Shown piece by piece: positions 26,261 to 34,065 of a stretch of DNA of 64,000 nucleotides. Source of the stretch: SMWC01 sp045561055 (GTDB taxonomy: Bacteria > Pseudomonadota > Gammaproteobacteria > Steroidobacterales > Rariloculaceae); contig JBJKYL010000010.1 in the NCBI GenBank assembly GCA_045561055.1, positions 62,001 through 126,000 of the forward strand, written 5' to 3'. The notes beneath the pieces were generated by a model. That model had not been told where the DNA came from. It searched no databases and worked only from the letters and a program-made list of their open reading frames with translations. Position 1 is the stretch's first letter, and each line of letters starts with the position of its first letter. Both the position numbers and the translations under genes were made by a program.

Positions 26261-27487
26261 ATGAAGAAAACAAAAGACCTCGCCGTTCTAACTATTGTCT
26301 TTGCGACATTGGCGGCATTGACCTCCAGCATCTTTGCCCAACACCAAGACCTACCTGCGGACGGCCCGGACCGTCCCGTTCTTGGTGAGTTACCGCACTT
26401 CCCTTTGGAAATTTATGAAAAAAACCCTGTAGGCGTCACCGTCGAGACTTTTTTGACAGGCCTCGACGTCGTCTGGGGACTAGAGTTCGCACCCGATGGA
26501 CGTCTTTTTATTACAGAGAAGGCCGGGCGGATCCGCATTGTTGATGCTGACGGCCGTCTTGACCCAACACCTTGGGCGACCGTTGGCATCCTTGATGAGG
26601 AGACACGGGAACGGGGTCTATTCGGGCTCGCATTGCACCCGAACTTCTATCAAGAGCCCTGGGTTTACGTAATGTATACGTACGATATCGATGAAAATTG
26701 GCGCGGGAACAGAATCTCTCGCTTCCGCGAAGTGAATGGACGCGGTAGCGTCGAAGAAATTATTCTCGACAACATCCCCGGCGCGGTGACGCACAACGGT
26801 GGGCGCATTAAGTTTGGCCCGGATGGAATGCTCTATATCGGGACGGGCGATGCCCGCGACCGAAGACGATCACAGAATATCGATAATATCGCCGGTAGCA
26901 TCCTACGCATCACGCCCGAGGGTGACGTACCTACAGATAATCCTTGGGAGGGCAACCCAATTTGGGCATACGGCTTCCGAAACCCGACCGGTATCGCCTT
27001 TCGTAATGACGACAGCGCATTGTTCGTAGCCGACCATGGCCCGACCGTCGAGTGGGAGCCTAGGATTGGTGCTTACGACGAACTCAATATTATCGAGAAG
27101 GGCGCGAATTACGGATGGCCTCTTGTCGTTGGCGCTCCCGGCGACGCCCGATACGTCGACCCAATTTTATCCTGGATCCCGTCGGTACCTCCAGGCGATC
27201 TTATTTTCCATAAAGGAGAACTGTTCATCAGCGCTCTATGGTCGGAAGCACTGATAAGAGTGCAATTTAACGATTCGGCTAATCCGAACCGCGTAACCGG
27301 CGTGCAGCGCTGGTTCAACGAGCGGGTATGGCGCGACGGCATCCTGCCAGAGTCATCATTCGGCCGCCTCCGTGCGCTAGCAGTAGGACCAGATGGCGCG
27401 CTCTACCTCGGGACAACCAATCGCGATGGACGCCTCGAACCACGACCCAACGATGACCGAGTGCTAAGAATAGTAATTGACGACTAG
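26261..27487 (+). CDS. PQQ-dependent sugar dehydrogenase-like (glucose/sorbosone dehydrogenase family)
   Basis: The 408-residue secreted protein has a signal peptide ending about SSIFAQ (residues 1-26). The six-bladed propeller family pattern is clear: GLEFAPDGRLFITEKAGRI, RGLFGLALHPNFY, the His-containing VTHNGGRIKFGPDGMLYIGT, then AYGFRNPTGIAF and KGANYGWPLV. Family members oxidise aldose sugars with PQQ in the periplasm. Whether this one uses PQQ or which sugar it takes is not visible. It is transcribed away from the DUF6152-like/propeller pair, with a 152-base shared upstream region. Confidence 0.92.
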   Translation: MKKTKDLAVLTIVFATLAALTSSIFAQHQDLPADGPDRPVLGELPHFPLEIYEKNPVGVTVETFLTGLDVVWGLEFAPDGRLFITEKAGRIRIVDADGRLDPTPWATVGILDEETRERGLFGLALHPNFYQEPWVYVMYTYDIDENWRGNRISRFREVNGRGSVEEIILDNIPGAVTHNGGRIKFGPDGMLYIGTGDARDRRRSQNIDNIAGSILRITPEGDVPTDNPWEGNPIWAYGFRNPTGIAFRNDDSALFVADHGPTVEWEPRIGAYDELNIIEKGANYGWPLVVGAPGDARYVDPILSWIPSVPPGDLIFHKGELFISALWSEALIRVQFNDSANPNRVTGVQRWFNERVWRDGILPESSFGRLRALAVGPDGALYLGTTNRDGRLEPRPNDDRVLRIVIDD

Positions 27488-27504
27488 ATTAAGGATTCGT
27501 AATG

Positions 27505-27588
27505 TCATATAAATAGTGCGCCCAGCGCTAGACCAATCACTATGATCAGGGTAAAGATCAACATAATTATTATCAGCAGTCGTCCCAT
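27505..27588 (-). CDS. Candidate 27-residue membrane peptide downstream of mnmE
   Basis: An ATG at 27588 opens 27 codons and a TGA. The peptide begins MGRLLIIIMLIFTLIIVIGL and ends ALGALFI, a single hydrophobic helix with one N-terminal Arg. TAAGGG five bases before the ATG is a good ribosome-binding site, and the start lies just 11 bases after the mnmE stop, so it could be translated from the mnmE message. No known family is recognised. A helix this hydrophobic with a proper start region is unlikely by chance, but the gene is short and unproven. Confidence 0.5.
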   Translation of the reverse strand: MGRLLIIIMLIFTLIIVIGLALGALFI

Positions 27589-27599
27589 GCGGCCCTTAT

Positions 27600-28958
27600 T
27601 TATTTTCCAATGCAAAAACTGGAAAAGATCTGCCCTAGCAGATCATCGGTCGATACCTCTCCAGTAACTTCGCTCAGTGCTAACTGCGCTGACCGCAGTT
27701 CCTCTGCCGATAGTTCTAACGCGAGCGTGTTGACAAGTTGCCGCCGGGCGTTACGAATATGGCGCTCGGCACGCTTCATTGCGTCGATATGTCGCGTGCG
27801 CGCGCTGAAGGCGCCCGCGGTATCGCTACGATAGCCGGCCATTTTTTTAAGATGGTCAGTTAACAACTCTATACCCGTCCCCGTTAAGGCCGACATACGA
27901 ATAATGGTGCAGTCGTCCTGCTTAAGATGTTCCGCAAGACCATTGGTAAGATCAACTTTGTTTTGGATGATCGTTACAGAAACATCATCTCCGGCCACGG
28001 CTTGTGCCTGCTTTAGTTCTGCCTCCAAATCCGAACGAATGTCTGCAACCCATATCAACTGATCTGCAGTATCGGCAGCGCGTTGGGTACGGCGAATGCC
28101 CTCTACCTCGACAGGATCAACCGAATCACGTAAACCGGCAGTATCTATGACGGTAACCGGCAAGCCATCGAGAGATAAATTTTCACGAAGCGTGTCTCGC
28201 GTTGTGCCTGGTATGTTCGTCACAATCGCAGCATCGTAGCCAGACAGCCGATTCAACAGGCTCGACTTACCCGCGTTAGGTGGGCCAGCGATGACCACAG
28301 TAATGCCGTTACTTAAAACTGTCCCTTCTCGTGCTAAGTCCAATAATGTTTTTAGAGCTTCGATCGCGGCGTCGAAATCTTGCTCGAAATCATTTGTATC
28401 GTTAAGTTGTAGCTCTTCGTCGGGAAAATCTAGCCACGCTTCAAGTTGAACACGTAGTGCCGTCAATTGTTTCTGAAGTGCGTGAACATGCTCCGAAAAG
28501 CGTCCATCGAGCGATCTATATGCTGCGCGCGCTGCCTTGGCAGAGCCGCTGTCAACAAGATCCGCGATTCCCTCGGCCTGCGCGAGATCAAGTTTATCGT
28601 TGAGAAAAGCACGCAATGAGAACTCGCCGGGTTCCGCCGCGCGCGCACCGAGACGCAGTGTGCTCGCCAGCAACATCTCAGTAATCACCGTGCCACCATG
28701 GCATTGGATCTCGATAACGTCCTCGCCAGTAAACGATCGCGGAGCCGGGAAATATAAAAGTAACCCGCGGTCTATCGGCTCACCGCTTTCGTCATGGAAC
28801 ACGCATACCTGCGCCTGCCGCGGCTCTGGCGTGACTCCCCCAATACGTTCACCGATCGACCGCGCCTGCGCACCGGATAAGCGCACTATCGCCACGGCAC
28901 CTTTGCCGGGAGAAGTTGCTACCGCTGCAATTGTATCGTCCGACCGGTAATTCACCAC
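27600..28958 (-). CDS. mnmE: tRNA modification GTPase MnmE (TrmE)
   Basis: MnmE is the GTPase partner of MnmG in tRNA U34 modification. The 452 residues begin with the tetrahydrofolate-binding domain (DTIAAVATSPGKGAVAIVRL, PRSFTGEDVIEIQCHGG). A helical domain with an inserted G domain follows: G1 GPPNAGKSSLLN, the potassium-loop region NIPGTTRDTL, G3 DTAGLRD and G4 QNKVDL. The end FSSFCIGK carries the conserved C-terminal Cys. The start is GTG at 28958, or the GTG one codon later. mnmG lies about 5 kb away, beyond an accessory block. Confidence 0.98.
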   Translation of the reverse strand: MVNYRSDDTIAAVATSPGKGAVAIVRLSGAQARSIGERIGGVTPEPRQAQVCVFHDESGEPIDRGLLLYFPAPRSFTGEDVIEIQCHGGTVITEMLLASTLRLGARAAEPGEFSLRAFLNDKLDLAQAEGIADLVDSGSAKAARAAYRSLDGRFSEHVHALQKQLTALRVQLEAWLDFPDEELQLNDTNDFEQDFDAAIEALKTLLDLAREGTVLSNGITVVIAGPPNAGKSSLLNRLSGYDAAIVTNIPGTTRDTLRENLSLDGLPVTVIDTAGLRDSVDPVEVEGIRRTQRAADTADQLIWVADIRSDLEAELKQAQAVAGDDVSVTIIQNKVDLTNGLAEHLKQDDCTIIRMSALTGTGIELLTDHLKKMAGYRSDTAGAFSARTRHIDAMKRAERHIRNARRQLVNTLALELSAEELRSAQLALSEVTGEVSTDDLLGQIFSSFCIGK

Positions 28959-29015
28959 CGTTACTCAGGTCAAAAATTGTGGCTTAGGTCCGTTACAGCA
29001 CGAACTGTAACGGGC

Positions 29016-30680
29016 TCAATCGGCGCCAATGACTTTATTGATTCGCCACTGCTGTAATATCGATAACGCCGTATTCGTCAACCAGTAGAGTACTAGGCCT
29101 GCCGGGAAAAACGCGAACAGCGCCGTAAACGCGACAGGCATGATCTGCATCACCTTCGCTTGGATAGGGTCGGGTGGAGCGGGATTAAGACGCGTTTGCA
29201 ACAGCATCGCTGCGCCCATTAGCAACGGCAGAATAAAGAAGGGATCCCGTGACGAAAGATCGGAGATCCAAAGCGCAAATGGTGCTTGCCTAATTTCGAC
29301 ACTTTCGATTAACACCCAATAAAAAGCAAAGAAGAAAGGCATCTGTATCAATATCGGCAAACAGCCCGCTGCTGGATTAACCTTCTCCCGCTTATAAAGC
29401 TCCATCATCGCCTGACTCAATGCCTGACGATCGTCCTTAAACCTCTCCTGCAGCGCCTTCATCCGCGGTTGTAGCTTACGCATCTTAGCCATCGAACGCC
29501 CACTGGTCTGCGTTAACTTATAAAAGGCAAGCTTAATAAAAAGCGTAACGATAATGATTGACCAACCCCAGTTATTAACGAAACCGTGCACTTTAGCGAG
29601 CAACCAAAACAAAGGCTGCGCAAGCATAGTCAACACACCATAGTCGACCGTGAGCTCGAGCTCTTCGCCAGCTGCCGCAAGTTGGTCTTGAAGTTTCGGC
29701 CCAACGAAGAGCTGTATCGGATAGGTTGCACTCCCGCCTGGCCCTATTTCCATAACCGGGCTGAGAGCTGTCAGCAGATAATCGGAACCGCGAGTCTGTG
29801 CCTGATAGCGCACCTGGTCCTGGGCCGGCGGCACCGCAGCGGCTAGAAAGTGGTGCTGAATACTAGCTAACCAACCGCCCACCAACGTCTGATCGATGGG
29901 GGCGTCCACCAAATCCTCAACATCAAGTTTCTCATATTCATCACCGTCATAAAGTACCGGCCCAGTAAAGGAATATGAATCCACCGATGTGTAGGACCGG
30001 TCTACAGGAATGTGATGCCGGAAAAGCCGAACGTAAGGCGCCGCATTCCATCCTATGTTCGACTCGTTATTCACCACGAGGTCTAGAGCAACGGCATACT
30101 GACCGCGTCGAAAAGTATAAATTTTTTGTCCGCTCAGTGTTCCTAGGTTTTGCCAATCCAACGTAACGACGAGCTCTTCGTCGCTGTCTCCTAAAACGTA
30201 TTCCCTGCGATCACTGGCGAACGTAGCTAGATGATTAGGTTCATCATCATCGGCTATGCTGGTAAAACCCGATTCGAATACCCAACGGCTTTCGGGCTCA
30301 TAATCGAGCAGCCTAACGGGACTATCTGGATTGTCCTTGTCTACCGGGTAACGCGGCAGATCGGCTCTCACTATATCGCCGCCTGCCAAATCAATGGTGA
30401 CATCGAGGACATCAGTACGGACACGAATCACGCTGCTTGTCGCCAGAGCATCTCCCAGCGACAGCACGGCGGTTGGGGCCGGCTGATTCAGCGCTGGTGG
30501 CGTATTAGCCACCGTATCGGGTAGTAATTGCGGTGGCTGGCTGCCCCCATTTTCCTGCGCTTGCTCGACGGGCACAACGACTGTAGCCGGTGGGTAATCG
30601 ATGAGCCACGCGCGATACGTAAACCACATCATCGCAAAAAAGGACATCCAGATAAATAGCCGCATGTTATTGGTGACCAT
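29016..30680 (-). CDS. yidC: Membrane protein insertase YidC
   Basis: YidC inserts and folds inner-membrane proteins, with or without SecYEG. The 554-residue protein has the proteobacterial layout: N-terminal TM (FIWMSFFAMMWFTYRAW), then a large periplasmic domain (about residues 60-340). The core is five TMs, from LLAKVHGFVNNWGWSIIIVT through AGCLPILIQMPFFFAFYWVL and QIMPVAFTALFAFFPAGLVLYWLTN. The start ATG shares its A with the rnpA stop (TAATG). The gene yidD, usually between rnpA and yidC, is absent here. Confidence 0.98.
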   Translation of the reverse strand: MVTNNMRLFIWMSFFAMMWFTYRAWLIDYPPATVVVPVEQAQENGGSQPPQLLPDTVANTPPALNQPAPTAVLSLGDALATSSVIRVRTDVLDVTIDLAGGDIVRADLPRYPVDKDNPDSPVRLLDYEPESRWVFESGFTSIADDDEPNHLATFASDRREYVLGDSDEELVVTLDWQNLGTLSGQKIYTFRRGQYAVALDLVVNNESNIGWNAAPYVRLFRHHIPVDRSYTSVDSYSFTGPVLYDGDEYEKLDVEDLVDAPIDQTLVGGWLASIQHHFLAAAVPPAQDQVRYQAQTRGSDYLLTALSPVMEIGPGGSATYPIQLFVGPKLQDQLAAAGEELELTVDYGVLTMLAQPLFWLLAKVHGFVNNWGWSIIIVTLFIKLAFYKLTQTSGRSMAKMRKLQPRMKALQERFKDDRQALSQAMMELYKREKVNPAAGCLPILIQMPFFFAFYWVLIESVEIRQAPFALWISDLSSRDPFFILPLLMGAAMLLQTRLNPAPPDPIQAKVMQIMPVAFTALFAFFPAGLVLYWLTNTALSILQQWRINKVIGAD

Positions 30681-31036
30681 TATTTATCGGCTCGTTTCAT
30701 TAAGTGCCTCAGATGGTACTCCAGGCTCTTTCGCAACACAGAATTCTCACTGGTTGGCGCATTCTTTTTAGCAAGGATTACAAAATCGCATTTGGGGAGA
30801 TCTTGCTGATAACGAAACACTTCACGAGCAACGCGTTTGATCCGGTTACGTTGAACAGCATGCCTCGCAACACGCCGCGATACGGTCAGTCCAAGCCGAG
30901 CTCCTGACAAATTATTGGGACGGGATAGTACCGTGAAATATCGATCTGAAGAACGGGTCGCTTGAGCGAAGACTTGGCCAAATTCCGTCGGGGTAGTCAG
31001 CCTTTTGCTACGGGAGAATCCTGCCGGACGTCGCAA
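30680..31036 (-). CDS. rnpA: Ribonuclease P protein component
   Basis: RnpA is the protein subunit of RNase P, which matures tRNA 5' ends. The family signature RNRIKRVAREVFR is clear, along with RLGLTVSRRVARHAVQ and CDFVILAKKNAP. There is no ATG or GTG between the rpmH stop and the first conserved residues. The best start is TTG at 31036 (118 residues, starting MRRPAGFSRSKRLTTPTEF), preceded by AAAGTGG. The frame stays open upstream through the whole of rpmH to 31249, so an extended form is formally possible. It overlaps the yidC start by one base. Confidence 0.93.
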   Translation of the reverse strand: MRRPAGFSRSKRLTTPTEFGQVFAQATRSSDRYFTVLSRPNNLSGARLGLTVSRRVARHAVQRNRIKRVAREVFRYQQDLPKCDFVILAKKNAPTSENSVLRKSLEYHLRHLMKRADK

Positions 31037-31062
31037 CGGGGAACCACTTTCTATCGACGACC

Positions 31063-31197
31063 TTAAGGGGCCAGTCGCGCTCGACCTTTTTGCCGCCTCC
31101 GCTTTAAAACGAGTCGCCCATTCTTTGTTGCCATACGCGCACGAAAACCATGTGCTCGTTTGCGCTTGATGTTGCTGGGCTGAAATGTTCGTTTCAT
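31063..31197 (-). CDS. rpmH: 50S ribosomal protein L34
   Basis: A 44-codon gene in a different frame from rnpA, beginning MKRTFQPSNIKRKRAHGFRA and ending KGRARLAP. This is a full-length, highly conserved L34, with the usual SNIKRKR and FRARM motifs. The ATG is at 31197. The gene ends 26 bases before the proposed rnpA start and shares a transcript with rnpA and yidC. A sigma70-type promoter is visible about 80 bases upstream. Confidence 0.98.
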   Translation of the reverse strand: MKRTFQPSNIKRKRAHGFRARMATKNGRLVLKRRRQKGRARLAP

Positions 31198-31278
31198 GAG
31201 GGCGTCGACCCTGATTGCGGTCCATTAAAAAAAGTTCTATGCAAAACAATAAGATGTGCTAGGGATCTGGAGCACGGG

Positions 31279-31307
31279 ACTCTACGCGGGGCTACCCTAC
31301 GTGTCAA
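31279..31307 (-). promoter_or_regulatory. Predicted sigma70-type promoter of rpmH-rnpA-yidC
   Basis: On the minus strand a perfect -35 TTGACA (31302-31307) is followed after 17 bases by TAGAGT (31279-31284, four of six consensus bases). It points into rpmH and lies 20-60 bases from the DnaA box and dnaA leader on the other strand, so initiation at the two divergent genes may be linked. Confidence 0.65.
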
Positions 31308-31328
31308 TAGTACCCGTAATTTTAGAAG

Positions 31329-31338
31329 TTGTGGATAA
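31329..31338 (-). promoter_or_regulatory. Perfect DnaA box upstream of dnaA
   Basis: TTGTGGATAA on the plus strand is the reverse complement of TTATCCACAA, the strongest DnaA-binding sequence. It lies 82 bases before the dnaA start, between dnaA and rpmH, suiting autoregulation of dnaA and/or origin function. I see only one perfect box here, fewer than in a classical oriC. Confidence 0.75.
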
Positions 31339-31371
31339 CTGGGGCAAACCCAGTATAGACTGAGAACTCTT

Positions 31372-31391
31372 GCAAAGTTTAAAACCTTTGC
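31372..31391. promoter_or_regulatory. Inverted repeat in the dnaA leader
   Basis: GCAAAG and CTTTGC form an inverted repeat around an eight-base AT-only or nearly AT spacer (TTTAAAAC), 29 bases before the dnaA ATG. It could be an operator or an mRNA hairpin in the dnaA leader. No T-run follows, so it is not a standard terminator. Confidence 0.35.
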
Positions 31392-31419
31392 GCGAACCCA
31401 AACAAGCGAAGAAATAATA

Positions 31420-32751
31420 ATGACCGTGAAAGCGTACTCGGCGCCGCATCCCTCTCTGTGGCAACAATGCCTTAAGGCTCTTGAACTCGAACTCACCGAA
31501 CAACAATTCCACACCTGGATTCGTCCTCTACAAGCTGTCGAGACATCTGGTGAGCTGAAATTGTTTGCTCCCAACCGCTTTGTTGTGGACTGGGTTCAGG
31601 AGAATTGCTATGACATTATACGGACCGTCTCAGGTTCAGTTACTGTTGTACTTGAAATTGGCACTAGGCGGCCGCCGTTAGCGGCGACCACCGCAATCTC
31701 TAATCCAGTTCGGCCCCAGCGACAGATTATCGGTAGCCAACTTAATCCACAATTCACTTTCAATAACTTCGTCGAGGGCAAGAGCAATCAATTAGGGCGT
31801 GCTGCTGCTATCCAGGTCGGTTCTAATCCTGGACACGCGTACAACCCCCTGTTTATTTATGGTGGCGTCGGTCTTGGGAAGACTCATCTCATGCACGCGA
31901 TTGGCAACGTTATTCTCCATAAGGACCCGACGGCGAAAGTAGCCTATGTTCATTCCGAACGTTTTGTCGGCGATATGGTGCGCGGTCTGCAACATAACAC
32001 TATCTCTGAATTTAAACGCACGTACCGTTCCCTAAACGCTCTGCTTATTGACGACATTCAATTCTTTGCAGGTAAAGAGCGATCGCAAGAGGAATTCTTT
32101 CACACGTTCAATGCTCTACTTGAAGGTCAGCGGCAAATAATTCTTACTTGTGACCGCTACCCGAAAGAAGTCTCGGGCCTAGAAGAGCGATTAAAGTCCC
32201 GCTTCGGCTGGGGTCTTACCGTTGCTATCGAGCCGCCCGAACTAGAAACTAGTGTTGCGATTCTTATGAGTAAAGCTGCTGCTGAAGGGCATATGATACC
32301 AGAAGAGGTTGCTTTCTTTATTGCCAAGCGAATTCGATCGAACGTTCGTGAGCTTGAAGGAGCGCTACGTCGCGTTATTGCTAATTCTCAATTTACCGGT
32401 TTACCCATAACGCTAGAGTTTGCGAAAGAGGCCCTGCGAGACCTTCTAGCGCTGCAGGATAAATTAGTTACTATCGACAATATTCAGAAAACTGTCGCTG
32501 AGTACTTCAAAATGAGAGTTTCCGAGCTCCACTCTAAACGTCGTAGCCGGTCTATTACCAGGCCTAGGCAGATTGCGATGGCGCTGGCCAAAGAGCTGAC
32601 TACCCATAGCTTCCCAGAAATAGGTGACGCTTTCGGTGGTCGGGATCATACAACAGTACTACACGCATGCCGACGGATAAAACTGTTGCGAGAAACAGAG
32701 ACCCGGGTTGCCGAAGATTATAGCAACCTGTTAAGAACATTAACGAGTTAA
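31420..32751 (+). CDS. dnaA: Chromosomal replication initiator protein DnaA
   Basis: DnaA binds DnaA boxes at the origin and melts the duplex. The 443-residue protein has domain I (LWQQCLKALELELTEQQFHT), a short linker, and the AAA+ domain with Walker A GGVGLGKTHL and Walker B ALLIDDIQF. The sensor regions include LEERLKSRFGWGLTVAIEPP. The C-terminal DNA-binding domain ends with the DnaA signature IGDAFGGRDHTTVLHACRRI. The linker (domain II) is short. The gene is divergent from rpmH and starts the dnaA-dnaN-recF-gyrB series. Confidence 0.99.
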   Translation: MTVKAYSAPHPSLWQQCLKALELELTEQQFHTWIRPLQAVETSGELKLFAPNRFVVDWVQENCYDIIRTVSGSVTVVLEIGTRRPPLAATTAISNPVRPQRQIIGSQLNPQFTFNNFVEGKSNQLGRAAAIQVGSNPGHAYNPLFIYGGVGLGKTHLMHAIGNVILHKDPTAKVAYVHSERFVGDMVRGLQHNTISEFKRTYRSLNALLIDDIQFFAGKERSQEEFFHTFNALLEGQRQIILTCDRYPKEVSGLEERLKSRFGWGLTVAIEPPELETSVAILMSKAAAEGHMIPEEVAFFIAKRIRSNVRELEGALRRVIANSQFTGLPITLEFAKEALRDLLALQDKLVTIDNIQKTVAEYFKMRVSELHSKRRSRSITRPRQIAMALAKELTTHSFPEIGDAFGGRDHTTVLHACRRIKLLRETETRVAEDYSNLLRTLTS

Positions 32752-32937
32752 ATGTATAACCAGTAGATAGTTATTTAATTTGTTTTTTTACACAGGTAGC
32801 GCACAAGTTAATTAGTAGATTTATTACTAGTTGTTAATTGTATAAAGTATTGATTTTAAATTGTTTTTTTTGTTTATCCTATCTTTTTCTAGTGGCTAAT
32901 AATAACTATAAATAGATATTTAAATGGTAATAATGTT
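32752..32937. other. Very AT-rich dnaA-dnaN gap, candidate origin unwinding region
   Basis: This 186-base gap is made almost wholly of A and T with T-runs (for example at 32780-32787 and 32863-32871), far more AT-rich than the genes around it. It contains only imperfect DnaA-box-like stretches, such as TTTTTACACA near 32783. With the perfect DnaA box upstream of dnaA and the strand switch of gene directions, it is a good candidate for the DNA-unwinding part of oriC. Alternatively it is just the dnaN promoter region. Confidence 0.45.
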
Positions 32938-34035
32938 ATGAAATTTACTGCGTCAAGAGAAGTAATTCTAAAACCGCTACACGCGGTAATTGGTGTTGTA
33001 GAGCGACGGCAAACAATGCCTATTCTTAGTAACGTTCTATTGTCGGTTAATGACAATAAAATGATCTGTACAGCTACAGATCTTGAAGTAGAACTTCTTG
33101 CTGAAACTGAAGTTAGTGTTGATTCTGACGGTGAAATCACAGTTCCAGGGCGGAAATTATATGATATTTGTCGAGCTCTTCCTGATACCGCGGAGCTACA
33201 TTTCGATTTGGATGGTGATCGTGTCACTGTGAAAACAGGACGGAGCCGATTCACTCTTTCAACCCTTCGTGCAGCAGATTTTCCTGTGATCGATGAAGTT
33301 TCGGCGCAGCAGACCTTGCATCTAAAGTGCGAGGATTTAAAAGAATTATTGGATAGAACCCAGTTTTCTATGGCGCAACAAGATGTGCGTTACTATTTGA
33401 ATGGGCTTTTGCTCGAAACGAATGGTAAAACCTTGCGCGCTGTTGCTACAGATGGACACCGTTTAGCTCAATCAGAACTGAAAATGGATAATGAAGCTCA
33501 GCGTAACGAGCAGATCATAGTGCCTCGGAAAGGGGTTCTCGAGCTACAACGTTTATTAGAGGGAGAGGGGGAAGTGGCCCTGACTCTTGGTACGAATCAT
33601 ATTCAAGCTCAGATAGGTAAAATTAGATTCACATCCAAACTCATAGATGGAAAATTTCCAGATTACGAACGAGTTGTTCCAGCGGAACCGGAGAATATCA
33701 TTATTGCTGACCGTGGGCTTTTACGTCAGGCATTACAACGCACAGCTATTTTATCGAACGAAAAATATCGCGGCGTAAGATTGGCGCTTAGCAACAATAA
33801 TGTAACGATTCAAGCTAACAACCCGGAACAGGAAGAAGCAGAAGAATCGGTAGAGGTTGACTATACTGGCGAGAGCATGGAAATAGGTTTTAACGTAACC
33901 TATCTGCTGGACGCGCTAAATGCAGTAAACGCTGAACGGGTAGAAGTTGGTCTCGGCGATACCAATTCGAGTTGCCTAGTCCGTGAACCAGGCACCGAAC
34001 ACAGTAAGTTTGTCGTAATGCCCATGCGTCTTTAG
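32938..34035 (+). CDS. dnaN: DNA polymerase III beta subunit (sliding clamp)
   Basis: The beta clamp encircles DNA and tethers polymerase III and repair factors. The 365 residues begin MKFTASREVILKPLHAVIGV and end KFVVMPMRL, both standard. Internal landmarks are RRQTMPILSNVLL, YYLNGLLLE, ATDGHRLAQSE and GKFPDYERVVP. The gene follows dnaA after the AT-rich gap and precedes recF by 30 bases. Its first third is visibly more AT-rich in codon choice than the surrounding genes. Confidence 0.99.
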   Translation: MKFTASREVILKPLHAVIGVVERRQTMPILSNVLLSVNDNKMICTATDLEVELLAETEVSVDSDGEITVPGRKLYDICRALPDTAELHFDLDGDRVTVKTGRSRFTLSTLRAADFPVIDEVSAQQTLHLKCEDLKELLDRTQFSMAQQDVRYYLNGLLLETNGKTLRAVATDGHRLAQSELKMDNEAQRNEQIIVPRKGVLELQRLLEGEGEVALTLGTNHIQAQIGKIRFTSKLIDGKFPDYERVVPAEPENIIIADRGLLRQALQRTAILSNEKYRGVRLALSNNNVTIQANNPEQEEAEESVEVDYTGESMEIGFNVTYLLDALNAVNAERVEVGLGDTNSSCLVREPGTEHSKFVVMPMRL

Positions 34036-34065
34036 GCGGTTTTACGTTGCGGGTCTGTTTCTAAG

